Shown in pieces: positions 35,673 through 45,438 of a DNA stretch of 64,000 nucleotides. A program made the position numbers and the translations under genes. The stretch is from NCBI RefSeq assembly GCF_001347015.1, contig NZ_CFGI01000011.1:3743-67742 (forward strand), given 5' to 3'. How positions within the stretch are numbered: the stretch's first letter is position 1; each line of letters starts with the position of its first letter. The stretch comes from Streptococcus pneumoniae (GTDB lineage Bacteria; Bacillota; Bacilli; Lactobacillales; Streptococcaceae). The notes below the pieces were generated by a model. That model saw only the letters and a program-made list of their open reading frames with translations, did no database searches and was not told the DNA's origin.

Positions 35673-38600
35673 TTATTTTCCAGTAAAGTATTTAACCGCC
35701 GACGCAAACAGGTGCTGGTCTTTATTTCCTGGAATATTTTGGAAAAGACCGTCTTCATAACGTTCTGAGTGCCCCATCTTACCGATGATTTGGCCATTCT
35801 TGCTAGTAATTCCTTCGATGGCATGGACAGAACCATTTGGATTGTACTTAGAGTCCATACTTGGTTTACCTTCGAAGTCCACGTATTGGCTAAAGATTTG
35901 TCCATTGTCACGGAGCTCTGCAAATTCCTCAGCCGTCACGACAAATTTCCCTTCCCCGTGTGAAACAGGAATAGCGTGGATATCGCCCACTTGCACCCCA
36001 GTCAACCACGGCGAGTTGGTATTGGCAATCCGAGTTTCCACCATCTTGGCCACGTGCTGGTTGGCATCATTGTAGAAGAGGGTTGGGCTCGTACTGCTGG
36101 CATCCTCGAAGTTTCCGTATGGAAGAAGACCTGATTTGACCAAGGCCTGGAATCCATTACAGATACCTATGATTAAACCGCCACGAGTGATAAAGCTATC
36201 AATAGCTGCACGCACTTTTTCATTGAGCAGGATGTTGACAATAAACTTAGCTGAACCATCTGGCTCGTCCGCAGCTGAGAATCCACCGGCAAAGAAGAGA
36301 ATGTTAGCCTTGCCGATGTTGTCAACCATGGTTTCAACTGACTTGACAATGGCTTCTTCATTGAGTGTCACGAATGGCACCAAGTTAACCTCTGCGCCTT
36401 CTTTTTCAAATGCCTTGGCTGAGTCATATTCTGAGTTGGTTCCCGGGAATACTGGGATATAGACCACCGGTTTTTCAACTTTTTCTTTAGCTTGGATGAC
36501 TGTGTTAGTAGCGACAGCTGGTACTTCAGCCAGCTCTTTGGCTTGGGCAAACTCTGTTGGGTAAACTTTTTCCAGTTTTCCTTGGAAGGCACTGTCAAGC
36601 TTGTGTCCATCTAGCTTCACACCGTTGACAAGGAGTGTAAAGTCTGCACTTGTTTGACCGATTTTCTCTACTCCAGTGATTTCTTCAGGAGAGGTAAAGA
36701 CAAATCCGCCCAATTGTGCTGTCAAAGAACTTTCAAGTTCAGGCAAGGTTACCTCTGCACCAATATGATTTCCAAAAGTAGCAAGAGCCAAACTTTCAAC
36801 CACACCACCGTATTTGACAGCTGATGCAGATGTCACTTTATGAGCCTTTTGACGGGCTTCAAACTGAGCAAAATTTGACTTAATCAAGTCAAAATCAATC
36901 TCTGCAGCAAGAGCTTGACCTGGGATGTAGTAGATGTTTTCCCCAACAGCTTTAAATTCTGGAGAGAGGACCTTACGGCTATCTGCCGTCGTTACCCCAA
37001 AGGCTACCAAGGTTGGTGGCACTGTCAATTCTTCAAAAGTACCAGACATAGAGTCCTTACCACCGATAGATGGCAAACCAAGCTGAATTTGTGCCTCGAT
37101 AGAGCCTAGAAGAGCAGCTACTGGCTGACCAAAACGCTCAGCTTGTTTGTCCATGCGCTCGAAGTACTCTTGGTAAGAGAAGCGAGCCTTAGACCAGTTG
37201 GCACCAGCAGCAACCAAACGAGCAGTTGCTTCGATCACCGCATAGGCAGCACCGTGGTATGGAGACCATTCAGCTACATATGGGTTGAATCCTTGAGCCA
37301 TGACTGACGCAGTATGAGTCACACCGTGTTGAACTGGTAATTTCTGCACAGATGCCTCAGTTGGTGTGAGTTGGTAACGACCACCAAGTGGGTGATTAAC
37401 CGTTGAGCGTCCAACAGAGCAGTCAAAGATAGTCTGTAATCCTTTTTGACTCGCATGATTGAGGTCAGATAGAACGGTAAGGGTATCTGCTTCCAGTGTG
37501 TCAGCAGATGTTTGACGTTCTTCTGGGAGTGTGACATCTTTGTCAACCACCTTAGCATCAACGACCACGCGCACACCGTTTGTATCAAGGAAACGACGCT
37601 CTAAGTCAACGATTGTCTCACCATTCCAGTGCATGACTAGATTTGGTTTTTCAGTCACTGTCGCCACCACAACAGCATCAATATTCTCTTTGTTACATTC
37701 TACAACGAAGGCATCTACGTCTTCTGGACGAACCACGACCGCCATACGTTCTTGTGATTCAGAGATGGCAATTTCGGTACCATTCAAGCCCTGGTATTTA
37801 AGAGGTACCTTGTTAAGGTCTATTTCAAGACCGTCTGCTAATTCACCGATAGCTACACAAACACCACCAGCGCCAAAATCATTTGATTTTTTGATAAGAC
37901 GAGTCACATCGCCATTACGGAAAAGGCGTTGAATCTTGCGTTCTTCGATGGCATTCCCTTTTTGAACCTCAGCTCCAGCAGTTTCCACAGACTCAACTGT
38001 TTGAACCTTAGAAGAACCTGTCGCACCACCGACACCATCACGTCCAGTCTTACCTCCAAGGAGGATAATCACATCTCCCGCTTCCGGTTTTTCACGGACC
38101 ACATTGCCCTTAGGAGCCGCTCCGACAACAGCACCAAGCTCCATACGCTTAGCAACGAAACCTGGGTGGAAGTATTCACGAACGTAGGTCGTCGCAAGCC
38201 CAATCTGGTTACCATATGAAGAATAACCATGAGCAGCTGTTTTAGAAATGACTTGTTGTGGCAATTTCCCAGCACGCGTTTCCGAAATCGGTGCAGTAAT
38301 ATCTCCAGCACCCGAGATACGCATGGCTTGGTAAACATATGAGCGACCTGATAATGGGTCACGAATAGCACCACCGATACAGGTAGCAGCACCACCAAAT
38401 GGCTCAATTTCCGTTGGATGGTTGTGAGTTTCATTCTTGAACATTAGGAGCCATGGCTCTTTCACACCATCAACATCCACTTCGATTTCTACTGAGCAAG
38501 CATTGATTTCGTCAGACACTTCCATATCATCCAAACGTCCATTAGCACGCTCATAACGACCGAAAATAGTTGCCATATCCATCAAGGTTTGCGGTTTTTC

Positions 38601-39398
38601 AGAACGCCCCAACTCATCACGCATAGCAATATACTTGTCATAGGTCGCCTGCAATTGCTTTTTGAATTTAGAAGCTGAAAAATCAATCTGCTTCAACTCA
38701 GTCTCAAACGTCGTGTGACGGCAGTGGTCAGACCAGTAAGTATCCAAAACCTTGAGTTCCGTCTCAGTTGGCACGCGCTCGATTGACTTGAAATAGTCTT
38801 GGATAAAGAGCAAATCATCCACTTCCATGGCCATCCCTTGCTCGGCCTTGTAGCGAGCAAAGTCTTCTGCTGTATAGCTTTCAAAGAAAGTCAATTTAGG
38901 AATGGTTTTGTCTGACTCAGAAAATTCCTGCTTGGCAATCCCTGTCGTGATGTCCTTGAAACGAGAATCAACTGGGTTGAGCAGATAGTTCTTGACTGCT
39001 TCTAACTCCGTCGCGTCAATATCTTTATTGACCAAGTAAAGTTGGGCTGTATTGACTGTCACATCACTCGAACTTCCCAGCAAAAGCAAGGCTTCCTGTG
39101 AAGAAGCTGCACGCTGGTCAAACTGCCCTGGCAGGCTTTCAATGGCAAAGAAAGCATAGTTAGCAAGATCCGCCTGCACAGCCGCTTCGTCCAAGACATG
39201 GTCTGTCATCTGCTCAGAGAAGATGTGTTTATCTGCAGGTGCAAACAAGTCCTCAGCCAAATCAAAGACATCATACACTTGCACGATGCGAATACTTTTC
39301 AAGCTTGAAAGTCCCAAGTTGTGCTGGAGTTCTCTAACCAAACTCTCTGACTTGACCTGAAAATCAGCCTTTTTTTCAACAAAAATACGTTTATCCAT
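35673..39398 (-). CDS. purL: Phosphoribosylformylglycinamidine synthase (large, single-chain)
   Basis: 1241 residues from the ATG at 39398. This is the fused type with AIR-synthase-like halves and a C-terminal glutaminase. ATP-binding words include KNETHNHPTEIEPFGGAATCIGG and GGKTGRDGVGGATGSS. The glutaminase domain (about residue 985 on) has PVFPGTNSEYD, the Cys nucleophile in IIGICNGFQALVKSG, and the His/Glu pair in VSHGEGKF. It converts FGAR to FGAM. Confidence 0.96.
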   Translation of the reverse strand: MDKRIFVEKKADFQVKSESLVRELQHNLGLSSLKSIRIVQVYDVFDLAEDLFAPADKHIFSEQMTDHVLDEAAVQADLANYAFFAIESLPGQFDQRAASSQEALLLLGSSSDVTVNTAQLYLVNKDIDATELEAVKNYLLNPVDSRFKDITTGIAKQEFSESDKTIPKLTFFESYTAEDFARYKAEQGMAMEVDDLLFIQDYFKSIERVPTETELKVLDTYWSDHCRHTTFETELKQIDFSASKFKKQLQATYDKYIAMRDELGRSEKPQTLMDMATIFGRYERANGRLDDMEVSDEINACSVEIEVDVDGVKEPWLLMFKNETHNHPTEIEPFGGAATCIGGAIRDPLSGRSYVYQAMRISGAGDITAPISETRAGKLPQQVISKTAAHGYSSYGNQIGLATTYVREYFHPGFVAKRMELGAVVGAAPKGNVVREKPEAGDVIILLGGKTGRDGVGGATGSSKVQTVESVETAGAEVQKGNAIEERKIQRLFRNGDVTRLIKKSNDFGAGGVCVAIGELADGLEIDLNKVPLKYQGLNGTEIAISESQERMAVVVRPEDVDAFVVECNKENIDAVVVATVTEKPNLVMHWNGETIVDLERRFLDTNGVRVVVDAKVVDKDVTLPEERQTSADTLEADTLTVLSDLNHASQKGLQTIFDCSVGRSTVNHPLGGRYQLTPTEASVQKLPVQHGVTHTASVMAQGFNPYVAEWSPYHGAAYAVIEATARLVAAGANWSKARFSYQEYFERMDKQAERFGQPVAALLGSIEAQIQLGLPSIGGKDSMSGTFEELTVPPTLVAFGVTTADSRKVLSPEFKAVGENIYYIPGQALAAEIDFDLIKSNFAQFEARQKAHKVTSASAVKYGGVVESLALATFGNHIGAEVTLPELESSLTAQLGGFVFTSPEEITGVEKIGQTSADFTLLVNGVKLDGHKLDSAFQGKLEKVYPTEFAQAKELAEVPAVATNTVIQAKEKVEKPVVYIPVFPGTNSEYDSAKAFEKEGAEVNLVPFVTLNEEAIVKSVETMVDNIGKANILFFAGGFSAADEPDGSAKFIVNILLNEKVRAAIDSFITRGGLIIGICNGFQALVKSGLLPYGNFEDASSTSPTLFYNDANQHVAKMVETRIANTNSPWLTGVQVGDIHAIPVSHGEGKFVVTAEEFAELRDNGQIFSQYVDFEGKPSMDSKYNPNGSVHAIEGITSKNGQIIGKMGHSERYEDGLFQNIPGNKDQHLFASAVKYFTGK

Positions 39399-39454
39399 CA
39401 ATCCTTATTCCTTTATTTCAGCTCTTGCAATGTTCCTAAACGACCTTGAGGTTG

Positions 39455-39530
39455 TTATTTCAATTCCTGCAACTTTTCCCAGACAATTTTGTAAACATCT
39501 GTTAATTCTCCCAATCCTCTACGGAGTGAA
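39455..39530 (-). pseudogene. Decayed duplicate of the purC 3' end
   Basis: About 75 bp (including TTCCTGCAACTTTTCCCAGA, CAATTTTGTAAACATCTGTT and CCTCTACGG) closely match the last codons of purC at 39599-39672 with scattered substitutions. No open frame remains. It lies in the purL-purC gap. Confidence 0.8.
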
Positions 39531-39598
39531 AAGGTCTGGGGGACCTTTTCAGCCTGAGTTCTTTTAGTTGAAGACGAAGATTTTCCGTTGCAAACAGA

Positions 39599-40306
39599 TT
39601 ATTTCAAATCCTGCAACTTTTCCCAGACAATCTCATAAACATCTGTCAATTCTCCGAGACCTCTACGGAAAACATCCTTGTCCATGTGGTTGCCATCTGC
39701 ATCCCACAAACGGCAGTTATCTGGTGAAAATTCGTCCGCTAAGATAATCTTGCCATCTTTGTCAAAACCGAATTCTAGCTTAAAGTCAATCAATTTGAGA
39801 CCAATCTCAGCAAACCAGACTTTCAAGAGTTCATTGATCCGACGCGTCTCTGCCTTCAAGTAGGCAATCTGCTGGTCATCCGCAATCTTTAGGAATTTCA
39901 CATGCTCGTCATTGATAAATGGGTCATCCAAATCATCATTTTTATAGTAAAATTCGACAATCGGAGTCTCCAAGGCAATTCCTTCATCAACGCCAAAACG
40001 TTTTGAAAAGGAACCAGCAGTGTAGTTGCGAAGCACGACTTCCAAAGGAATGATTTCCACCTTTTTATTGAGTTGTTCCGTGTCTGAAAGTTTCTCCACA
40101 AAGTGAGTCGCTACGCCAGCCGCATTTAATTTCTCAAAAATAAAAGATGAAATCTGATTATTCAACACTCCCTTACCCGCAATCTGCTCCTTCTTGACAC
40201 CATTGAAAGCAGTCGCCTGGTCCTTGTAAGTTGAAATAATAAGATTTTCATCCTCAGTTGTATAGATATCTTTAGCTTTTCCCGAATAGATCAATTGTTT
40301 TGACAT
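39599..40306 (-). CDS. purC: SAICAR synthetase
   Basis: 235 residues from the ATG at 40306; an upstream in-frame start would add 30 non-homologous residues. Family words are [42 protein letters not shown] and [14 protein letters not shown]. It condenses CAIR with aspartate. It is the first pur gene of the cluster, downstream of a promoter at 40339-40367 with a possible PurR site. Confidence 0.95.
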   Translation of the reverse strand: MSKQLIYSGKAKDIYTTEDENLIISTYKDQATAFNGVKKEQIAGKGVLNNQISSFIFEKLNAAGVATHFVEKLSDTEQLNKKVEIIPLEVVLRNYTAGSFSKRFGVDEGIALETPIVEFYYKNDDLDDPFINDEHVKFLKIADDQQIAYLKAETRRINELLKVWFAEIGLKLIDFKLEFGFDKDGKIILADEFSPDNCRLWDADGNHMDKDVFRRGLGELTDVYEIVWEKLQDLK

Positions 40307-40338
40307 TTTAAAGTTCGCCTTTCGTATTACTTGAGCAC

Positions 40339-40385
40339 ATTCTACCATAAAAAACCTAAAATTACAAGAATTTAACCGAATAAAT
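40339..40385 (-). promoter_or_regulatory. purC promoter with possible PurBox
   Basis: On the minus strand TTGTAA (40362-40367), a 17-bp spacer and TAGAAT (40339-40344). Just upstream, TTAACCGAATAAA (40373-40385, plus strand) matches the lactococcal/streptococcal PurBox AWWWCCGAACWWT at all but about two positions. The promoter is likely; the PurR site is tentative. Confidence 0.55.
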
Positions 40386-40414
40386 AGCAAATGCAAAGCA
40401 AGGATCGTAAAGAA

Positions 40415-40446
40415 AAAACTGCAAGAAGTATATTTCTCACAGTTTT
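40415..40446 (-). terminator. Terminator after comB
   Basis: Minus-strand stem AAAACTG-AGAA / TTCT-CAGTTTT with TTTTTTC after it. Confidence 0.8.
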
Positions 40447-40475
40447 AAAATCATTTAACTCTAAAAACACGAACA

Positions 40476-41825
40476 TTATTCTTTGTTCAAAAATTGATCC
40501 AAATAATAACGTAGATAACTTTTCCTGCCCGTAATCATCTGCAGGCGACCTTCCACCCCGTACCGAAGTTTTGCAGCCTGCTCAGAAGTTAGATTAGTCT
40601 CCGCCTCAATTTTAAAGAAATTCCCTTTTTCAGTCTTGGTAGCTGTCGCATCAATACTTGTAATAGTAGAATCTAGGAAAAGTTGATTTTTGGCATCATG
40701 AGTCGTAGTATAGCGAACAGAATCACCGACCTTAATCCTTGCTACATCCTTTGAACTAAGATAAGCTGTTAGTTTGGCTTTTCCTTCTCTTTCCAAAGAC
40801 GGATAGAGTTGGGCTAGTAGAGTCCCCTCTGCTACCATGGTAGAATCACTGGTCTCAGGATTAAGGTGAAGCACCCCATCCTCACTCGCCGTAATTTTCC
40901 CCTTGTCTAAAAGATTTCCCTGAACCTTCTTACCTGACTCTGCCTCCAAGATTTTCTGGGCTAGAAGGGTCAATTCCTGACCAACCTTTGCCAAGTGTTG
41001 GGATTTGAGAGACTCCAATTGACTGCTTAAACCAGACGCATAGGCTTGCTGGGCACCCGAACCTGCATATTGGACACGGTAAGTAGCAAGACTGGATTCT
41101 AACTGAGAAAGCTGTGCTTCAACCTGCGCAATAGCCTGGGCCTTAGATTGCGAATTTTCCTCGCCCTGAGACTGGTAGGACTGGTAGAGAGAGTAGGCTA
41201 GATTCTGACTGGCCAAGGAAGCACCTGTTTCCATAGCTGACTTAGCTGTCTGGTAATCGCGAATTTTAGCCTCTGTTTGGCTGATGAGATTCCCGATTTC
41301 AGCTTGGGTTTGACTAGTTGCTGCATTCTGGGACGCGATGGTCTCGTTTTGTTGCGATGTACTAGCCCTAAGACTGCCTGCTTGGCTGATGTAGTCACGA
41401 AAGGTGGCTTGGTAGCCAAATTTATCCTCCTCTGGAAAGTGGTTCTCCCCTTCTTGCAGACTTTTTTGCAAATACTCCAATTGCTTTTTTTGATCCTTGA
41501 GCATGTCCAACTGACTAGCATAGGCCTCCGCTTGGACACCCTCTGCCCCTTCTTGATATTGAACCAACAGTTCTCCCTTTTTAACCAGCTTATTTTCTTC
41601 CAAATGATTGACAAGAATACGATTGTTGCTAGTTGACTGGATATTTGCAAGGATACGACTAGGTTCGACAGTAGCTCTAGTAGACAAACTCATCTCCTTC
41701 TCTGCAAATGTTGCAAATCCAAGTAAAAACACGAGTAGAAGGGACATGGGTACAATCACCCGACTGGAAAAATTATGGTAACGACGATTATAAAACTCCG
41801 CACTTTCTAAAAATTCTGGTTTCAT
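40476..41825 (-). CDS. comB: Competence transport accessory protein ComB
   Basis: 449 residues. One membrane helix near residues 22-42 ([18 protein letters not shown]) anchors a long extracytoplasmic coiled coil, with the HlyD-type barrel at both ends ([12 protein letters not shown], and [10 protein letters not shown] to [10 protein letters not shown]). It is the partner of ComA in secreting the ComC competence pheromone. ComA/B-type exporters can also move other double-glycine peptides. It follows comA after 12 bases. Confidence 0.95.
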   Translation of the reverse strand: MKPEFLESAEFYNRRYHNFSSRVIVPMSLLLVFLLGFATFAEKEMSLSTRATVEPSRILANIQSTSNNRILVNHLEENKLVKKGELLVQYQEGAEGVQAEAYASQLDMLKDQKKQLEYLQKSLQEGENHFPEEDKFGYQATFRDYISQAGSLRASTSQQNETIASQNAATSQTQAEIGNLISQTEAKIRDYQTAKSAMETGASLASQNLAYSLYQSYQSQGEENSQSKAQAIAQVEAQLSQLESSLATYRVQYAGSGAQQAYASGLSSQLESLKSQHLAKVGQELTLLAQKILEAESGKKVQGNLLDKGKITASEDGVLHLNPETSDSTMVAEGTLLAQLYPSLEREGKAKLTAYLSSKDVARIKVGDSVRYTTTHDAKNQLFLDSTITSIDATATKTEKGNFFKIEAETNLTSEQAAKLRYGVEGRLQMITGRKSYLRYYLDQFLNKE

Positions 41826-41837
41826 CCTCTCCTCTTT

Positions 41838-43991
41838 CTAGCTATTCACCAAATGGGCGTAAAAGCCACCCTGTGCAAGCAAATCAGCATGCTTTCCTTC
41901 TTCAACAATCTTGCCCTGATCCAAAACAACAACCTTCTCTGTCCGCTCAGCAATGGTCAAGCGGTGAGCAATGAAAATCAAGGTCTTATCTAAAGCCATG
42001 AGATTGTCAACAATCCGCTTCTCTGTCAGAATATCCAAACTGCTGGTCGCCTCATCCAAAATCAAGACCGGCGCTTCTGTCAAGAGAGCACGCGCCAGAG
42101 CGATTCTCTGCCGTTGACCACCTGAGATTCCTGCCCCATCCGAAGTCAACTCTGTCTGGTAATTCAGAGGCATGCGCTCAATGTCCTCCCGAATCTCTGC
42201 CAATTCAACCGCCCGTAAGATATCCTCTTGAGTCGTCCCTTCCTTGGCCCCAAGGAGAAGATTCTCCAAAATCGTTCCGTTAAAGACATAAGGCTGTTGA
42301 GGCAGATAGTTGATATACTGACGCAGAGCCTTTTTATCAATCTGATTGAGATTGACACCACCCAGACTAATCTCTCCCTGACTTGGATCATAAAAATTAA
42401 CCATCATCTTGGCCAATGTCGTCTTACCTGACCCTGAAATTCCCACAAAAGCCACCTTAGACCCTTGGGGAACGGTTAAATTGATATCCGACAAGACATC
42501 TCGACCATAGCCATACTTGTAGGAAACCTGCTTGAAAGTCATCTCTCCCTTCATCAAGCTCAAATCCTCAACTGTTTTCTTCTCCTCAAACTCCGAAGCT
42601 ACTAGATAAACCTCATTTAGACGGTTATTGGCGACCTGCGCTGTCTGAAGTTTGGTTTGCAGATTGATGATATTTTCCAAAGGATTGGTAAAGTAAACAA
42701 GCAAGGTATTATAGGTAATCAACTGCCCCAAACTCATCTTGCCATCCATGACCAGAACAGCCCCCATCCAGAGAATGCCGACATTGAGCAAGAGATGGGC
42801 AACTTTTTTCAGAGCCTTTTGCTGACTCTCTGCCCGACTATAGGTAAAAGATTTTTTCAGATAATCCACAAATTCCTTGTCAATTTTTTGGTAACGCTGA
42901 CTCTCACTGGTCAAAGACTTGATAGTCTCAATACCATTGATGTCCTCAATGATAGAAGAAGACAGAACCGCATTGGCTTCCATGGTATCCCGATTCATCT
43001 TTTCAAACGGCTTCATAAAGGCAAAGATGATCACTGTGTAGATAGGAAGCGCCAATAAGGTCATGAAAAAGAGATTGGTATTTTGTGAAAATAAAACAAG
43101 AGAAATAATGACAACCGTTGACACATCTAGGAAAATCGAAAGAATGGTCGAAGCCAGCGCATCAATGATACTGTTAGCATCTGTAAAACGAGACACGATT
43201 TCCCCTGTCCTGCGTGTCGCAAAGAAGGACATAGGCAGGTGAAAAACATGTTTGATATAGGATAAAATCACGTCAATCGACAAGCGTTGCCCCAAAACAA
43301 GCAAGAGATACTCCTGAGCGTAAGACAAGATCTGCTGAAGAATATAAACAATCACCAGCCCAATAGAAATAATCCCCAGCGTCGAACGCATCTGATCTGG
43401 CACATAGGTATCAATGATAGACTGCAGATAATAAGAACCCACAATGTTAATCAAGGTTACCAAGAGTGTTGCCAAAACGATATTGGCAATCAAGCCACGC
43501 TGCTTCACTAATATAGGGATAAAAGAGAGCAGGCCATTCTTTTGATCCTTATGAGGCTTGTAGTCTGGACTAGGTGCCATAAAAAGAGTCACTCCTGTCC
43601 ATTCTTCCGCAAAACGCTCACGTGGCAGTTTGGTCAATTTCACCCCAGGATCTGGATCGGCAATATGAATGCTATCCTTATCCTGCCCAGTCACCACATA
43701 GTAGTGGAGCAATTTCCCTTCCTTAAGCACATGGGCAACAAAAGGAAAGGTCAAATCTGGCAAGTCAAATAGCGTCATATCCGCCTTAATGGCTCGCGTC
43801 TCAAAACCAATCTCCTCTGCCACCTTGACCAAGCCCAAGGCCGTCGTCCCATCCATAGTCGTCTTGGCCAATTCTCGCAAGTGAGCCAAAGAATAGTAAC
43901 TACCATAGTAGCCAAAAATCATAGCTAATGAAGCTACACCGCAGTCCATCTGATCCACCTGCGGACGATAGTGACGTTTCCCAAATTTCAT
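41838..43991 (-). CDS. comA: Peptide-cleaving ABC exporter ComA
   Basis: 717 residues from the ATG at 43991 (AAGGAG, 6-base spacing); an earlier start adds 12 unrelated residues. An N-terminal C39 peptidase domain has the catalytic Cys in QVDQMDCGVASLAM and the His/Asp in HYYVVTGQDKDSIHIADPDPG. Six membrane helices follow, then an ABC ATPase with Walker A GISGSGKTT, signature ISGGQRQRIALARALL and Walker B LILDEATSSLD. It cleaves double-glycine leaders and exports the peptide. Upstream direct repeats suggest ComE control, and the peptide cassette at 44-46 kb encodes potential substrates. Confidence 0.95.
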   Translation of the reverse strand: MKFGKRHYRPQVDQMDCGVASLAMIFGYYGSYYSLAHLRELAKTTMDGTTALGLVKVAEEIGFETRAIKADMTLFDLPDLTFPFVAHVLKEGKLLHYYVVTGQDKDSIHIADPDPGVKLTKLPRERFAEEWTGVTLFMAPSPDYKPHKDQKNGLLSFIPILVKQRGLIANIVLATLLVTLINIVGSYYLQSIIDTYVPDQMRSTLGIISIGLVIVYILQQILSYAQEYLLLVLGQRLSIDVILSYIKHVFHLPMSFFATRRTGEIVSRFTDANSIIDALASTILSIFLDVSTVVIISLVLFSQNTNLFFMTLLALPIYTVIIFAFMKPFEKMNRDTMEANAVLSSSIIEDINGIETIKSLTSESQRYQKIDKEFVDYLKKSFTYSRAESQQKALKKVAHLLLNVGILWMGAVLVMDGKMSLGQLITYNTLLVYFTNPLENIINLQTKLQTAQVANNRLNEVYLVASEFEEKKTVEDLSLMKGEMTFKQVSYKYGYGRDVLSDINLTVPQGSKVAFVGISGSGKTTLAKMMVNFYDPSQGEISLGGVNLNQIDKKALRQYINYLPQQPYVFNGTILENLLLGAKEGTTQEDILRAVELAEIREDIERMPLNYQTELTSDGAGISGGQRQRIALARALLTEAPVLILDEATSSLDILTEKRIVDNLMALDKTLIFIAHRLTIAERTEKVVVLDQGKIVEEGKHADLLAQGGFYAHLVNS

Positions 43992-44060
43992 ATTCATCTC
44001 CTTTTTCCTAAACTCATCTGATAACAACTATCTTACCTCAATCCCCAAACAAAAACTGGA

Positions 44061-44097
44061 CTCCCTCCCCAAATGCGCCTATCTCCCTCCCAAATGC
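44061..44097 (-). promoter_or_regulatory. ComE-type direct repeat upstream of comAB
   Basis: On the minus strand two copies of GCATTTGGG(G)AGGGAG start 21 bp apart (AAATGC on the plus strand at 44071-44076 and 44092-44097). A two-turn spacing of 9-bp half sites matches the ComE binding site described for competence promoters. A TAAGAT-like -10 follows downstream. Confidence 0.75.
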
Positions 44098-44148
44098 ACT
44101 TTTCGGATAAAAAATAGGCAGAACAAACGTCCTACCCAAAATATATAT

Positions 44149-44337
44149 TTATTTCTTTTTCTTCCTAATTCTTTTGTCAATCATGTACAAAACGATAATC
44201 GAAAACAGCGGTGGTACCATATAACTCTTTTCACTCATTGTCAGCTGAAATCCCAGAGTTGCTAGTATCTTAAAGATGAAAATATTCATCAAAAATAGAA
44301 AAACAAATACTAAAAAATATTTTAAAATCTTCTTCAT
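44149..44337 (-). CDS. Small membrane protein, possible bacteriocin immunity
   Basis: 62 residues with two hydrophobic helices (YFLVFVFLFLMNIFIF and VPPLFSIIVLYMI) and a strongly basic end (DKRIRKKKK). It lies between the peptide cassette and comA. Size, topology and context fit a small immunity protein, but there is no recognised family and the ribosome binding site is poor. Confidence 0.5.
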   Translation of the reverse strand: MKKILKYFLVFVFLFLMNIFIFKILATLGFQLTMSEKSYMVPPLFSIIVLYMIDKRIRKKKK

Positions 44338-44563
44338 TCCTTTTCTTCAACCTTCCTAATTTCTATAACTATTTTATCAAAAAAGCACGAACAACAATAC
44401 AAATAAACTTCAAACGATATAAATAAACACCTCAACTGAACTTTTTGGCAAAAAATAGGCAGAAGCAACGTCCTACCTACTAAAAATATGCTATTGAAAG
44501 GAAAATGATTTTTTTCTGACACCCTAGGCAAGCTTGGGACAAATAAATCATTGATAGTAACCT

Positions 44564-44680
44564 TTACGACATCCTATATAAAGTTACTTCAATTTTTAAT
44601 GTCCCTGCTATTTCTAAGCCACCTATGGTATGATCTATTCATAGTCAGAATAGATTATACCGTTCTAAATTACGATTCAT
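44564..44680 (-). pseudogene. Decayed double-glycine peptide gene
   Basis: From an ATG at 44680 with AAAGGAG upstream the frame reads MNRNLERYNLF, stop, L, stop, IDHTIGG, then LEIAGTLKIEVTLYRMS and stop. The IGG-type leader end in one frame with two nonsense codons marks a dead bacteriocin-like or pheromone-like gene. The flanking sequence 44338-44563 holds no convincing gene. Confidence 0.55.
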
Positions 44681-44748
44681 AGTTACTCCTTTTTTTGATT
44701 CGTTACTATAAGACACCTATTCCCTATAGAGCGTCTACTGCTTCAAAT

Positions 44749-44964
44749 TTATCTATTCTTTTTTTCTTTACTTCTGTATAAAAGAATGAAGACCATCATA
44801 AATAATGCAATCGTGGGTATATTAAAATTATCAAACCAAGTAGGTCAAGATACTTTATTTATGTCAGCTACTAATCTGATGATGATATAAGACATTGAAC
44901 TAAGTAATACCATGATTTCAGGCAAAACTTTCAATACTGATTTAACGAATTTTTTAAAAAACAT
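44749..44964 (-). pseudogene. Small membrane (immunity-like) gene with an in-frame stop
   Basis: The frame from the ATG at 44964 encodes two hydrophobic segments (EIMVLLSSMSYIIIRLV and IPTIALFMMVFILLYR) and a basic tail (SKEKKNR), interrupted by TGA at 44845-44847 after 39 codons. Topology resembles the small immunity proteins of bacteriocin loci. Confidence 0.55.
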
Positions 44965-44991
44965 AGAAATGCCTCTCTGACAACAATCAGA

Positions 44992-45123
44992 TTATGGTCT
45001 ATTCGCATAATACCCTAAAGCTGCTCCACCAGCAGGAAGTAATAATCCTTCGATAACAATCAATAAACCTACTTCAACTTATTTACTTTGCTCTACGATT
45101 TCAAATTGATTCAAATTTTGCAT
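44992..45123 (-). pseudogene. Decayed bacteriocin-like peptide gene
   Basis: The ATG at 45123 has GAGGGG six bases upstream. The leader MQNLNQFEIVEQSK is followed by TAA (45079-45081), and the same frame continues VEVGLLIVIEGLLLPAGGA and ALGYYANRP. The Gly/Ala-rich end resembles class IIb bacteriocin tails, but the stop and loss of the GG site make it nonfunctional. Confidence 0.6.
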
Positions 45124-45136
45124 GTTATACCCCTCT

Positions 45137-45235
45137 TTAAATAATACTAGCCAATCCAATAGTAACTCCCACTAATAAACCTACCATCCCTGAGGCTGAT
45201 ATAATAATAGCCGCAAATTCGTTTGAAAAATTCAT
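45137..45235 (-). CDS. 32-residue hydrophobic peptide
   Basis: The ATG at 45235 has GGAG six to eight bases upstream. After MNFSNEF the peptide is one hydrophobic helix (AAIIISASGMVGLLVGVTIG...). It has no double-glycine leader. It lies between the second bacteriocin-like gene and a decayed one. It may be an immunity peptide, a leaderless peptide or a remnant. Confidence 0.5.
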   Translation of the reverse strand: MNFSNEFAAIIISASGMVGLLVGVTIGLASII

Positions 45236-45258
45236 TGATTTCTCCACAGTGTTTTATC

Positions 45259-45438
45259 TTATCTGAAGTAACCCCATGCAGCTAGCCCTACAGCGGATAA
45301 ACCACCGACAACATACCCTGCAACCTTGATTCCTACTGGAACTGCTACTACCGCTGCAGGAAGTACTCCTCCATCAACTGTTGCTAGTTCTTTTTCTGTC
45401 ATTGCTGTAAACTGATGATCATTTACTAAAATATTCAT
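45259..45438 (-). CDS. Double-glycine bacteriocin-like peptide 2
   Basis: 59 residues. The leader MNILVNDHQFTAMTEKELATVDGG ends in the GG site for a C39 peptidase. The mature part is 35 residues, hydrophobic and Gly/Ala/Val-rich (VLPAAVVAVPVGIKVAGYVV...SAVGLAAWGYFR). The start ATG overlaps the TGA of the upstream membrane-protein gene (ATGA), and AGGAG lies 8-9 bases upstream. ComA or a related exporter would cleave after GG. With peptide 1 it could form a two-component bacteriocin. Confidence 0.8.
   Translation of the reverse strand: MNILVNDHQFTAMTEKELATVDGGVLPAAVVAVPVGIKVAGYVVGGLSAVGLAAWGYFR

Noticed and set aside
44334-44531. 65-codon ORF upstream of the small membrane gene
   Set aside because: It has no ribosome binding site at its start, crosses a hairpin-like segment (TAGGACG...CTGCCTATTTTTT) that is repeated near 44106 and looks like a terminator, and has an erratic composition with many Cys.
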